Assembly (NCBI GenBank): GCA_016218705.1
Contig: JACRDC010000001.1
Location: 1-39,002 of the forward strand
DNA: 39,002 nucleotides
Source of the DNA: Desulfarculus sp.
GTDB lineage: Bacteria > Desulfobacterota > Desulfarculia > Desulfarculales > Desulfarculaceae
Direction: 5' to 3'
In this document: in pieces, positions 1 to 7,734 of the stretch
Layout: each line of letters starts with the position of its first letter
Numbering within the stretch: the stretch's first letter is position 1
The notes under the pieces: generated by a model
Databases searched by the model: none
What the model was told of the DNA's origin: nothing
Seen by the model: the letters and a program-made list of their open reading frames with translations, nothing else
Position numbers and translations under genes: made by a program

Positions 1-1116
1 AACGACATCTTCCGCACCAGCGCCATCAACGCCCTGACGCCCACCACCGCCCTGGCCGGCACCGACGGCGTCTTCGGCATCCGTTACAGCACCGACGGCG
101 GCACCAGCTGGAACACCTACGGCTACGTCAACGTCGACGCCAGCACCGACACCCTGACCGACGTGGTAGGCCGCATCAACCAGGGCTCCGCCCAAGCCGG
201 TTCTTTCAGCTTCACACCAGGCAGCGTCGTGGCCGGGGATAGCATCACCATCGGCGCCGACACGTTCACCTTCAACAACGGCACCGCGGCCACCACCTAC
301 AATGCCGCAACCCACACGGGCACCATTGATATTACTGCCGCCGCCGCCGGCACCACCTTCGCCAGCAAGGTGGCCGCCCTGATAAACCGGAATCTCAGCG
401 ACCTGAACCTCTATGCCACCAACTCCGGCGCCGCAACCAGCGTGATCTCGCTGACCTCCGCCACCCTGGGCAGCACCACCTCGATAGCCACCTCCGCCTC
501 CGCGAACGTCACCGCCAACCAGGCCTACCTCACTGGCGGCGCCGGCACCCAGGTCACCGCCTCGGTGTATCACGACACGAGCACGGGGTACTACCAGTTG
601 CAGTTGACCGACAACAGCAAGGGCAACAACTACCAGATGCGCATCGTGACTGGTACCGGCGCCGATGTGTTGCTGAGCGGCTCGGCCGACGCTACCCTGC
701 GCCTGAGGACCGCGCTCGACGGGTCCACTCAGATCGCCAGCTACACCCTCACCGACACCGCCGCGGAGTGGAGCGTGACCCAGAACGCCAGCGGCGTGAC
801 CAACTGGGATGGCAAGGACATCCTGACCCAGTCTGGTGCCCAGCTTGCCCTGGCCCAGTTGGACGCGGCCATCAACACCAAGGACAGCGCCCGCGCCAAC
901 CTGGGCGCCTTGCAGAACCGGCTGCAGAACACCATCACCAACCTGCAGATCCAGGCCGAGAACCTGCAAGCCGCCGAATCGCGCATCAGCGACGTGGACG
1001 TGGCCACCGAAATGACCATGTTCACCCGCAACAACATCATGGCCCAGGCGGGAGTGGCCATGCTGGCCCAGGCCAACAGCCTGCCGCAGTTGGCCCTCCA
1101 GCTCCTGCAGGGCTAG
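1..1116 (+). CDS. fliC: Flagellin, C-terminal part (gene starts before the window)
   Basis: This is the filament subunit exported through the flagellar type III system. The frame is open from base 1, so 371 residues are visible and the N-terminal D0/D1 part lies outside. The last ~90 residues are the classic flagellin C-terminal helix: ISDVDVATEMTMFTRNNI followed by QAG, AQANSLPQ and a Leu-rich end. The visible N-terminal two thirds is a Thr/Ser/Gly/Ala-rich variable domain with short beta-type repeats (for example DSITIGADTFTF and NVTANQAYLTGG), which would be the surface-exposed, glycan-accepting part. Dense sugar-synthesis genes follow, so O-glycosylation of this domain is a reasonable inference. 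A rho-independent-type hairpin ends the gene. Identification is secure; the full length cannot be given. Confidence 0.97.
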   Translation, partial: NDIFRTSAINALTPTTALAGTDGVFGIRYSTDGGTSWNTYGYVNVDASTDTLTDVVGRINQGSAQAGSFSFTPGSVVAGDSITIGADTFTFNNGTAATTYNAATHTGTIDITAAAAGTTFASKVAALINRNLSDLNLYATNSGAATSVISLTSATLGSTTSIATSASANVTANQAYLTGGAGTQVTASVYHDTSTGYYQLQLTDNSKGNNYQMRIVTGTGADVLLSGSADATLRLRTALDGSTQIASYTLTDTAAEWSVTQNASGVTNWDGKDILTQSGAQLALAQLDAAINTKDSARANLGALQNRLQNTITNLQIQAENLQAAESRISDVDVATEMTMFTRNNIMAQAGVAMLAQANSLPQLALQLLQG

Positions 1117-1170
1117 CCCTGAACCCCCAAGGCCCCGCGCCGCCCCCGGGCCGGGCCTAGAGAACCAAAC

Positions 1171-1212
1171 CCGGGCCCCATCCTCCAGCGAGGGTAGGGC
1201 CCGGCCCCTTTT
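1171..1212 (+). terminator. Hairpin terminator of the flagellin gene
   Basis: CCGGGCCC (1171-1178) and GGGCCCGG (1197-1204) form a perfect 8-bp outer stem, with CCTC/GAGG able to extend it inside the loop. A short T run (CCCCTTTT) follows. It lies 55 bases after the flagellin stop codon. Confidence 0.8.
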
Positions 1213-1230
1213 GGGGGCACCACTCACTCA

Positions 1231-1383
1231 GGCGTCACTGGGGTGTTGCCTGGGCCGCGTCTTCGGGGGCAATATGGGGCCAGCCGCCAACCCTGGCGGG
1301 GGGCACGCGCCTTGCTCATAGAGGGCCTCCCCTATCACCTGCGCAACACCATCACCGATCTGGGTGGCGCCGGCAATCACCTG
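1231..1383 (+). pseudogene. Gene remnant cut by the composite repeat
   Basis: An open plus-strand frame ends exactly at the repeat boundary (1384). It encodes LLIEGLPYHLRNTITDLGG, which resembles GLIQDIPHHLRNTVERLD near the start of the broken minus-strand gene at 21832-22462. The shared LI-x2-(I/L)P-x-HLRNT-(V/I) block suggests both are remains of one gene family lying beside flagellar genes. No start codon or ribosome-binding site is visible and the family is not recognised. The opposite strand also stays open here, so the reading direction rests only on the similarity to the second remnant. Confidence 0.35.
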
Positions 1384-1585
1384 ATACCAATATGCAATCA
1401 AAGCCATCCATGGCTTTGATTGCTGATCGGCCGGGCAAAAGCGTGATTTTGCCCGGCCTCCCGGACGCTTACGCGCCCGGCGGGCCATCCACCGGGGTCC
1501 CCAAAAAAGCGCGGCTTTTTTGGGGTGGTTCTTGGCCCGCATACCAAGTTGCGATCAAACTATTCGTTTGATCGCAACTTGGTAT
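1384..1585 (+). repeat. Composite palindromic repeat, full copy 1
   Basis: A 202-bp element begins ATACCAA and ends TTGGTAT. It contains five hairpins in order: 1394-1423 (GCAATCAAAGCCA and its complement), 1431-1456 (CCGGGCAAAA / TTTTGCCCGG), 1461-1480, 1499-1525 (CCCCAAAAAAGC / GCTTTTTTGGGG), and a terminal 45-bp palindrome at 1541-1585 with 20-bp arms. Copy 2 lies at 27623-27826, a truncated inverted copy at 14953-15026, and a solo terminal palindrome at 37873-37917. No transposase is encoded, so if mobile it moves in trans, like a MITE. Confidence 0.9.
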
Positions 1586-1604
1586 GATTCCCCACTGCCG
1601 GGCT

Positions 1605-1620
1605 AGGCACGCTTCTTGAA
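1605..1620 (+). promoter_or_regulatory. Probable sigma-54 promoter for the flagellin-tail mini-protein
   Basis: AGGCACGCTTCTTGAA matches the -24/-12 form TGGCACG-N4-TTGC with GG and the TTG block 12 bases apart. The -12 dinucleotide is GA instead of GC. It starts 20 bases after the composite repeat and lies 67 bases before the ATG at 1687. It shares GGCACG-N4-TTG with the elements at 1927 and 22615. Confidence 0.55.
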
Positions 1621-1686
1621 TAAATTGGCGTATATCCCCGCCCAGAGGGGCGTGGAGTTCGTTTTCGCCATTTTGCGAGGAAAATC

Positions 1687-1893
1687 ATGCCTAGCACGCA
1701 CACCCCCCAGCATCCCCTGCCCGCCGCCCCCGCCGTGGCGGTTTGGGACCAGGCCTCCCCGCCGTCCCCGGAGATGGTCAGCCACGCCAAGGGGGGCATC
1801 CTGCGCCAGGCTGGCCAGGCCCTGCGCGCCCAGGCCAACAGCCTGCCCGGCCTGGCCTGCCATCTGCTGGCCGGCAGCCAGGGCGGCAACTGA
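1687..1893 (+). CDS. 68-residue protein with a flagellin C-terminal tail
   Basis: The ATG follows GAGG with a 6-base gap (GAGGAAAATCATG), and the frame is short but has the codon bias of real genes here. Residues 1-35 are Pro/Ala-rich and resemble nothing I know. The C-terminal half (about residues 36-64) copies the end of flagellin: ILRQAGQALRAQANSLPG aligns without gaps to the flagellin tail upstream, which has QAG, AQANSLP and LL at the same spacing. By eye 17 of 27 positions are identical. That tail is the FliS-binding, filament-core D0 helix in flagellins. The rest of flagellin is absent. It could be a remnant duplicate, but the promoter and ribosome-binding site argue that it is expressed. 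Possible roles are a FliS competitor, an export signal mimic or a filament cap/junction peptide; all are inference. Confidence 0.7.
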   Translation: MPSTHTPQHPLPAAPAVAVWDQASPPSPEMVSHAKGGILRQAGQALRAQANSLPGLACHLLAGSQGGN

Positions 1894-1926
1894 CGCTGGG
1901 TTGACGCCAAGCCCCGTCCCGCACCG

Positions 1927-1942
1927 TGGCACGATACTTGTA
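1927..1942 (+). promoter_or_regulatory. Probable sigma-54 promoter of the glycosyltransferase operon
   Basis: TGGCACGATACTTGTA fits the RpoN consensus TGGCACG-N4-TTGCA at all but one of the key positions (GT instead of GC at -13/-12). Transcription would start near 1953, about 65 bases before the ATG at 2018. Flagellar late genes commonly use sigma-54 in this group. Confidence 0.7.
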
Positions 1943-1961
1943 TTGTTCCTAGGGTGAGCCT

Positions 1962-1985
1962 CCCCCGCCCACTGGCGGGGGCTTT
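1962..1985 (+). promoter_or_regulatory. Leader hairpin, possible attenuator
   Basis: CCCCCGCC (1962-1969) and GGCGGGGG (1974-1981) form a perfect 8-bp stem with a four-base loop, followed by CTTT. It lies between the predicted sigma-54 start site (~1953) and the coding start at 2018. It could terminate readthrough from the mini-protein gene or attenuate the glycosyltransferase operon; the T run is short. Confidence 0.45.
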
Positions 1986-2017
1986 CCGCCACCCCCACAT
2001 GGACGGTCGTGCCTATC

Positions 2018-5000
2018 ATGAAACGCAAGAAGCCACGGCCCACCCGCCGGGACCAAACCCCGGCCCCTGGCCCCGCCGCCCCGGCCCCCCCCGAGGCTTT
2101 GGCTGATAACACAAGTATTGCCGGTGAGTTGGAGAGAGCGCGCCAGCTTGTGGGCTTGGGCCGCCAGGACGAGGCCCTGGACCTCTTGACCAGCCTGGCC
2201 CAAGGGCCGGACCCCCGTCCCCAGGCTTTGCTGGCCCTGGCGCGGCTGTACATGGACAGACAGGAATATGCCCAGGCGGTGTCAGTTTTTCGTCGCTTGA
2301 CCGACGGGTCACCTCGCGATGCCAGCCTGCGCAACTCCCTGGCCATGGCCCTGGTCATGGCTGGCCAGCAGGACGAGGCCCAACCCCACCTGGAGGAGGC
2401 GGTGCGCCTGGCCCCCCGGGAGGGGGTGTTTCAGCTCAACCTGGGCAAATACTTCATCCTGCGCCAGGATTATGAGCAAGGCCACCGGGTGCTGGCCGGC
2501 CTGTGGCCTTGGGTGCCGCCCGATCTGCGCGACGACACCCTGGGCCATCTGAACCAGTGCCTGACCCAGTTGGGCCTGCCCCTGGTCAGCGCTGAAACAC
2601 CTTCCATCGAACGGCCTAGGCCTTCGGTCTCGCCGGCAAGCCCATCCTTCATGCCGGTTTCGACCTCCTCGAGAAAACTGCTGTTATGCTGTCCGCCGGG
2701 CCTGGACAATTTTGTGGACAGCTTAATCGCCGGCCTGGCCCCCGAAATCATCATTGAAAAACTGGTGAGCAGCGATATGGCGGTGTTGCGGCGCCGGCTG
2801 CGGGCTCACCAAAATATCTGGATTGAATGGGGCAACGAGCAGGCCATCCATATCACTAGGGAATTGGCCAAGGATTTGGTGGGCAAGCGGGTATTTTTAC
2901 GTATACACCATTACGAGGTCATCGTCGGCTTGGCCGAGCAAATCAACTATCACGCGGTGACCGACTTAATGTTTGTGGGCCTGGACATGCGCGACATGTT
3001 GTTGGCCAAATGTCCCCAGATACGCCAGTTGGTGCCACGCATTCACGTCGTTCCCAATGGCGTGGACATGCGGCGCTACGAGCTTGGGCGACCTTCACCC
3101 GGCTTTAACATCGCCTACATCGGCTATTTGAACTTCAAAAAAGCGCCCATGCTGCTGATGCATGCCTTTGAGCGCCTGTATCGCTCGCAGCCTAGCTGCC
3201 ACCTACACGTGGCGGGCGTGTACCAAGACCCTTTCCACCAGTTGGCGTGCAATTCGTTTGTCGGCAACAATGGATTGGAGCACGCGGTCACCTATCATGG
3301 TTGGGTCAAGGACATCAGCGCTTGGTTGGCCAATAAAAATTTCATCCTGTGTACCAGCTTATCCGAGAGCCAGGGCATGGGCCTGATGGAGGCCATAGCC
3401 AGTGGAGTGCGGCCTCTTATCTACAACTTCCCCGAGGCGCCAGGCATCTATCCCCGCCAATGGCTGTGGAACAACCTTGATGAGTTGGTGGAAATGCTTC
3501 ACGAACCCTACGGCCCGCAAGAGGGCCGGCGCTTCGTGGAGGAAAACTACTCCCTGGAGTTGCAGGTACAGCGCCTTAAGCAGATGCTCTTCGAGGAGTG
3601 CGAGGTGATCTTCGAAGGGCCCCGGGTGGAGCTGACCCGACTGCCGGCCACGCCGGAGGCCTGCTTCAGCGAGGACCTGCCCCAGCGCCTGGAGGCCAAC
3701 AAGAACTTCGGCTTGCAATTGAAGCAGACGGGGTGGCTGAAGGAGGCCTCGGTATTTCTGGAGCGGGCCTGGGCCCAGTCGGGCTACCAGGACCAGCAGG
3801 CCGCCCATGACCTCCTGGACTGTCACCTGCGGCGTGGCCACTACGACGGCCTGGCCCAGGTGCACCGCCAGATGGGCATGGCTGCCGCCAGCCGGGGCGA
3901 CTACGCGGCCATGCTGCAAGCCTTTTATAACGTATACTACAGCGCCTATGTAAACACCGCCAGCTACCGATGGCAGCACTTCGATCCGGCCATCGAGACG
4001 GTGCTCAAGCTCATCGCCCCCCATGTGGAACCCCTGCCCGCCCACGAGGGCCTAGCCGCCTGCCTGGACCCGGCCAAGCTCAAGGTGGTGCTTGTGCTGG
4101 AGTCCTTTGATCTGTCCTGGGCCACGGTCAGGCGCTTCGTGGACATCGGCAAGCGTCTGGACAAGTCGCGTTTCGAGGTGATCTACCTGACGCGCATGGA
4201 GTTGCAGCCTGGCTGGCGGCCGGTGCTTGAAGACCTCAGGACCCATGGCTGCCACCTGTTGTGGGACCAGGGGCATGACTACTACACCAAGATTCGCGGC
4301 TACCTCTACATACTGCGCCGCATCGGCTGCGACGTGCTGATGATGAACACTCAGTTCCTCACGCCCTGGTACGACCTGTTGGCCTTGGCCGGCGCCTCCC
4401 GCAAGGTGGTCAAATTTCTCGCCCAGGGAGGGGGGCTGGAGACTTCGCCCGACCTGGTGGTCAGCACCGTGCGGGGGGCCTTGGCCGACGAGTTGGCCCC
4501 GGGCGTCTATCTGGGACCGGCCTATGTCTCGGAGATAGCCCGCCGCCGGGGCCAGCGCCCCAGCCCGGCCGGGCGCCTCAAGGGGGTCTGCGTGGGGCGG
4601 CCCGTGAAGTTCATCAACAACCAAAGGTTCTGGACGGTGCTGAGCCAGGCCCTGCGGCAGTTGCCCGGCCTGGAGATAGACATCGTGGGTTCCCAGGCCC
4701 GCGAGATATTCGGCACCGACCACAGCCCCATGGAGCGGCTTTCCCTCCTGGGCTTCCGCCAGGACGCGCAGGAAATCCTGGCCGGCTACGATGTGATGAT
4801 AGACACCTGGCCCTCGGGCGGCGGCTGCACCATCCGCGAGGCCCACGCGGCGGGCCTGCCGGTTATCTCCTGCCGCACCCCCTGGCACGAGCATTACAGC
4901 GAGGGGGCCAGCTTCTACGGCGGCCTGGATGACTTCATCCACCCTGATCTCAGTCTGGAGGGCTTCGAGACTTCGGCCCTGGTCAGCCGCCTGGGCCGCT

Positions 5001-5146
5001 TGGCCCAGGATTTGGACTATTATCGCCGGGTTCAGCAGGAGTGCGCCCGCATCCCGGTGCTGACCCCGGCCCAGTTCGTGGAGCGCCTGGGCGAGACGTT
5101 GTGGAGGCTCTGCGGCCGGCCTGCTGGCCAGGGCGTGAGGCCATGA
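2018..5146 (+). CDS. TPR protein with two glycosyltransferase domains (probable flagellin glycosyltransferase)
   Basis: A 1042-residue cytoplasmic protein. A basic, Pro-rich start is followed by TPR-like helices (about 35-185; for example AQAVSVFRRLTDGSP). A GT4-type glycosyltransferase spans about 220-540, with the nucleotide-sugar motif SESQGMGLMEAIASG near 455. A second helical stretch (560-670) leads to another glycosyltransferase domain (about 690-1035) whose DTWPSGGGCTIREAHAAGLP block near 930 resembles the O-GlcNAc-transferase/SPINDLY type. Such TPR-GT41 proteins glycosylate flagellin or adhesins on Ser/Thr. The gene follows the flagellin gene and a sigma-54 promoter. I prefer ATG 2018 over GTG 2009 because GGACGG at 2001-2006 is well spaced only for 2018. 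The middle domain (about 2680-3560) is visibly less GC-rich than both ends, suggesting a fusion of parts with different histories. The exact sugar is unknown. Confidence 0.88.
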   Translation: MKRKKPRPTRRDQTPAPGPAAPAPPEALADNTSIAGELERARQLVGLGRQDEALDLLTSLAQGPDPRPQALLALARLYMDRQEYAQAVSVFRRLTDGSPRDASLRNSLAMALVMAGQQDEAQPHLEEAVRLAPREGVFQLNLGKYFILRQDYEQGHRVLAGLWPWVPPDLRDDTLGHLNQCLTQLGLPLVSAETPSIERPRPSVSPASPSFMPVSTSSRKLLLCCPPGLDNFVDSLIAGLAPEIIIEKLVSSDMAVLRRRLRAHQNIWIEWGNEQAIHITRELAKDLVGKRVFLRIHHYEVIVGLAEQINYHAVTDLMFVGLDMRDMLLAKCPQIRQLVPRIHVVPNGVDMRRYELGRPSPGFNIAYIGYLNFKKAPMLLMHAFERLYRSQPSCHLHVAGVYQDPFHQLACNSFVGNNGLEHAVTYHGWVKDISAWLANKNFILCTSLSESQGMGLMEAIASGVRPLIYNFPEAPGIYPRQWLWNNLDELVEMLHEPYGPQEGRRFVEENYSLELQVQRLKQMLFEECEVIFEGPRVELTRLPATPEACFSEDLPQRLEANKNFGLQLKQTGWLKEASVFLERAWAQSGYQDQQAAHDLLDCHLRRGHYDGLAQVHRQMGMAAASRGDYAAMLQAFYNVYYSAYVNTASYRWQHFDPAIETVLKLIAPHVEPLPAHEGLAACLDPAKLKVVLVLESFDLSWATVRRFVDIGKRLDKSRFEVIYLTRMELQPGWRPVLEDLRTHGCHLLWDQGHDYYTKIRGYLYILRRIGCDVLMMNTQFLTPWYDLLALAGASRKVVKFLAQGGGLETSPDLVVSTVRGALADELAPGVYLGPAYVSEIARRRGQRPSPAGRLKGVCVGRPVKFINNQRFWTVLSQALRQLPGLEIDIVGSQAREIFGTDHSPMERLSLLGFRQDAQEILAGYDVMIDTWPSGGGCTIREAHAAGLPVISCRTPWHEHYSEGASFYGGLDDFIHPDLSLEGFETSALVSRLGRLAQDLDYYRRVQQECARIPVLTPAQFVERLGETLWRLCGRPAGQGVRP

Positions 5147-5179
5147 GAGCGGCGGCGGGGCCGCATCAGAGGTAGAGGT

Positions 5180-6304
5180 ATGCAGGCCCCAGACGGCCCG
5201 GCGGGGGGCGCGCCCGCCACCTGCTACAACACCAGGATGACCAACGACGACCGGCCGCCGGACTGCCCTGGCGACTGCCAGCCGCCAAAGCTGCCCCTGC
5301 GCCTGCCGCCGGACCTGTTGCGCCTGTCATTCGAGAAGCTGCGGCCCTCCGCCCAGGGCCTGGCCGCCTGGCAGGGGGGCCTGCGGGCCAAGCTGGCCGA
5401 GCTCTTGGCCCTGGACCTGGCCGCCCTGGCCGCCTGGCCCCCGGCCTGGCAAGTGCTGCAGCGCCGGGAGATGGACGGCTACAGCCTGAGCCTAATCAGC
5501 TTCCAGTCCCTGGAGGGGCTGACGGTGCCGGCCTATCTGCTCCTGCCGCGCACCCCGGGGCCTTGGCCCGGGGTGCTCATCGCCCACGGCCACGACCTGG
5601 GGGCGCGCTCGGCGGCAGGGGTCATCGAAAGCAACGACGGCCAGGAGGGCCTGGGCATGCGCCTGGCCAGGGGCGGCTTGGCGGTGCTGGCCCCCGACCT
5701 TCTTAGCTTCGGTCAGCGCCAGGTGGGGCCGCTGCCCGACCCCGTGGGCCGGCGCGCCCACGAGGTTTTCGCCAACTTCGCCATGGAGGTGGGGCGGCCC
5801 ATCGCCGGCCTGCACCTGATGGACCTGATGCAGGCCCAGGCCATCCTGGCCGCCTGGCCCGGCGTGGACGCCGGCCGCCTGGGGGTGGCCGGCCTTTCCC
5901 AGGGCGGGCGCCTGGCCTGCCTGCTGGCCGCCCTGGAGACGGGGCTGCGGGCCTGCCTGGTGGCCAGCGGCCTCACCAGCTCGCTGTTGGTGGACCGGGG
6001 CAACCAGCACCTGCACGACGCCGTGCCCGGCCTGCTGGCCTGGGCCGACTACCCGGACCTGGCCGGGCTGGTGGCACCCCGGGCCTTGATGCTATCCTGG
6101 GGACTCAGGGAGCCCTTCCCCTACTGCGTGGAGACCCGGGACCTGGTGACGCACAACTACCTGCGCCCCATCTGGGAGTTGGCCGGCGCGCCGGAGAACC
6201 TGGAGCTGGACCTGCACCCCCGGGGGCACTGCTATAATCCGGCGGCGGCCCTGGACTTCTTCGCGCGGCATTTGATGGCGGGCCGCACGGCGGCCATGGA
6301 ATAG
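5180..6304 (+). CDS. Alpha/beta-hydrolase, acetyl-esterase-like
   Basis: A 374-residue hydrolase of the dienelactone-hydrolase / acetyl-xylan-esterase type. VLIAHGHDLGARS (oxyanion-hole side) is followed by APDLLSFGQRQ, and then the nucleophile elbow GLSQGG with the Ser near residue 240. A late RGHCYNP near residue 349 supplies the probable catalytic His. There is no signal peptide, so it should act in the cytoplasm. It sits 33 bases after the glycosyltransferase and 15 bases before hisH, so it is probably cotranscribed with sugar-building genes. It may remove or move acetyl groups on sugar intermediates or on the glycan; this is inference. An alternative start at ATG 5237 would remove 19 poorly conserved-looking residues. 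The family is clear, the substrate is not. Confidence 0.75.
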   Translation: MQAPDGPAGGAPATCYNTRMTNDDRPPDCPGDCQPPKLPLRLPPDLLRLSFEKLRPSAQGLAAWQGGLRAKLAELLALDLAALAAWPPAWQVLQRREMDGYSLSLISFQSLEGLTVPAYLLLPRTPGPWPGVLIAHGHDLGARSAAGVIESNDGQEGLGMRLARGGLAVLAPDLLSFGQRQVGPLPDPVGRRAHEVFANFAMEVGRPIAGLHLMDLMQAQAILAAWPGVDAGRLGVAGLSQGGRLACLLAALETGLRACLVASGLTSSLLVDRGNQHLHDAVPGLLAWADYPDLAGLVAPRALMLSWGLREPFPYCVETRDLVTHNYLRPIWELAGAPENLELDLHPRGHCYNPAAALDFFARHLMAGRTAAME

Positions 6305-6319
6305 GCGGTAACGCGCGCC

Positions 6320-6934
6320 ATGCTGATTATCGTTGACTACCAGATGGGCAACCTGGGCTCCATCCACAACATGCTGCGCCGCATCGGGGCCAAGGCCGCC
6401 GTCTCCGCCCAGTCCGAGCACATCCTGGCCGCCGACGGCCTGATCCTGCCCGGGGTGGGGGCCTTTGACCAGGGCATGAAAAGCCTTCAGGCCCACGGCC
6501 TGCTGCCGGTGCTGGAGGAGGCGGTGCTGGGGCGGGGCAAGCCGGTGCTGGGCATCTGCCTGGGCATGCAGCTACTCACCCGCCGCAGCCAGGAGGGCAG
6601 CCTGCCCGGCCTGGGCTGGATCGCCGCCGACTGCCAGCGCTTCTGCTTCGGCCTGGAGCAGTGCCAGCTCAAGATACCCCACATGGGCTGGAACGCCACC
6701 CAGCCGGCCGGGGGGCACCCCCTCTTCGCTGGGCTGGAGGAGGCCGCCTTCTACTTCGTGCACTCCTTTCACGCCGTCTGCGACGACCCCGCCGACGTGC
6801 TGGCCTATAGCGAGCACGGCTACCGCTTCGCGGCGGCCATCGGCCGGGGCCGCGTCATGGGCACCCAGTTTCACCCCGAGAAGAGCCACAAGTACGGCAT
6901 GCGCCTCTTGCAGAACTTCGTGGAGATGATCTGA
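6320..6934 (+). CDS. hisH: HisH-type glutamine amidotransferase subunit (sugar-amidination paralogue)
   Basis: A 204-residue class I glutaminase. It has the GVGAFDQGM oxyanion motif, the nucleophile GICLGMQLL (Cys about 80) and FHPEKS (His about 184, Glu about 186), so the triad is complete. HisH hydrolyses glutamine and passes ammonia to HisF. The gene is not in a his operon. It overlaps hisF (TGATG) and is followed by a WbpG/PseA-type amidotransferase, the same trio that in Pseudomonas O-antigen loci (WbpG-HisH2-HisF2) converts an N-acetyl group on a sugar into an acetamidino group. I therefore infer ammonia supply for sugar amidination, not histidine synthesis, with an authentic hisHF expected elsewhere in the genome. 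Confidence 0.9.
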   Translation: MLIIVDYQMGNLGSIHNMLRRIGAKAAVSAQSEHILAADGLILPGVGAFDQGMKSLQAHGLLPVLEEAVLGRGKPVLGICLGMQLLTRRSQEGSLPGLGWIAADCQRFCFGLEQCQLKIPHMGWNATQPAGGHPLFAGLEEAAFYFVHSFHAVCDDPADVLAYSEHGYRFAAAIGRGRVMGTQFHPEKSHKYGMRLLQNFVEMI

Positions 6935-7695
6935 TGCTCATGCACCGGGTCATGCCCTGCCTGCTCTTGCGCAACCGCGCCCTGGTCAAGACGGTGCGCT
7001 TCAAGGACGCCTCCTACGTGGGCGACCCCATCAACACCATCCGCATCTTCAACGAAAAAGAGGTGGACGAACTCATCCTTCTTGATATAACCGCCACCAC
7101 CGACAACAAGCGCCCCAATCTGGATCTGCTCTCCGACATGGCCGGCGAGTGCTTCATGCCGCTGGCCTACGGCGGCGGGGTCAAGAGCCTGGAGGACTTC
7201 CGCGCCCTGTTTGGCCTGGGGGTGGAGAAGGTGGCCGTCAACTCGGCGGCTTTCACAGACCCCGGGCTCATCAGCCAGGCGGCGGGCGCCTTCGGCAGCC
7301 AGAGCGTCATCGGGGCCATTGACGTCAAGAAGTCGCTGTGGGGCAAGTACAAGGTCTGCCATCACGGCGGCAGGCAAGTGGCCGAGGTGGGGCCGGTGGA
7401 GTGGGCCAGGCGCCTGGAGGAGCTGGGGGCCGGCGAGATACTGCTCACCTCGGTGGAGCGCGACGGCACCTTCCAGGGCTATGACCTGGAGCTTGTCCGC
7501 CAGGTGAGCCAGGCCGTGGGCGTGCCGGTGATCGCCTGCGGCGGCGCGGGCAAACTGGAGCACCTGGGGCAGGCGGTCAAGCAGGCCGGCGCCTCGGCGG
7601 TGGCCCTGGGCAGCATGGTGGTCTACCAGGGGCCGCACAGGGCCGTGCTCATCAACTTCCCCCGGCCCCAGGACCTCAAGGCGATGGTGGACTGA
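6934..7695 (+). CDS. hisF: HisF-like cyclase subunit lacking the catalytic Asp11
   Basis: A 253-residue (beta-alpha)8 barrel that pairs with HisH. It starts in TGATG overlap with the hisH stop. Genuine HisF begins with a CLD motif whose Asp (position 11 in Thermotoga HisF) is the general acid/base for imidazole ring formation; here the sequence is MLMHRVMPCLLLRN, with Leu at position 11. The second catalytic Asp is kept (GAIDVKK, about residue 130), as are the barrel phosphate loops (GGGVK, CGGAGK). Loss of Asp11 fits HisF paralogues that serve WbpG-type sugar amidotransferases as an ammonia conduit. It is therefore unlikely to complement a hisF mutant fully. The interface with HisH and the ammonia channel should be intact. 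Confidence 0.9.
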   Translation: MLMHRVMPCLLLRNRALVKTVRFKDASYVGDPINTIRIFNEKEVDELILLDITATTDNKRPNLDLLSDMAGECFMPLAYGGGVKSLEDFRALFGLGVEKVAVNSAAFTDPGLISQAAGAFGSQSVIGAIDVKKSLWGKYKVCHHGGRQVAEVGPVEWARRLEELGAGEILLTSVERDGTFQGYDLELVRQVSQAVGVPVIACGGAGKLEHLGQAVKQAGASAVALGSMVVYQGPHRAVLINFPRPQDLKAMVD

Positions 7696-7734
7696 TGCCG
7701 GCCAAGCGGACCAACCCACGGACGGGGATAACTC

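Noticed and set aside
1228-1542. A minus-strand frame of 104 codons through the repeat
   Set aside because: Most of it is the repeat itself read as protein; the same peptide pieces (for example ALIADRPGK and PSMALIA) recur at other copies, so it is not a gene.
4052-4942. Long minus-strand frame opposite the double glycosyltransferase
   Set aside because: It is a shadow of the plus-strand gene caused by GC-rich codons; His/Gln/Gly-rich sequence without family features.
6320-7695. hisHF as part of histidine biosynthesis
   Set aside because: No other his genes are near, Asp11 of HisF is lost, and a WbpG-type enzyme follows; the amidination reading explains more.
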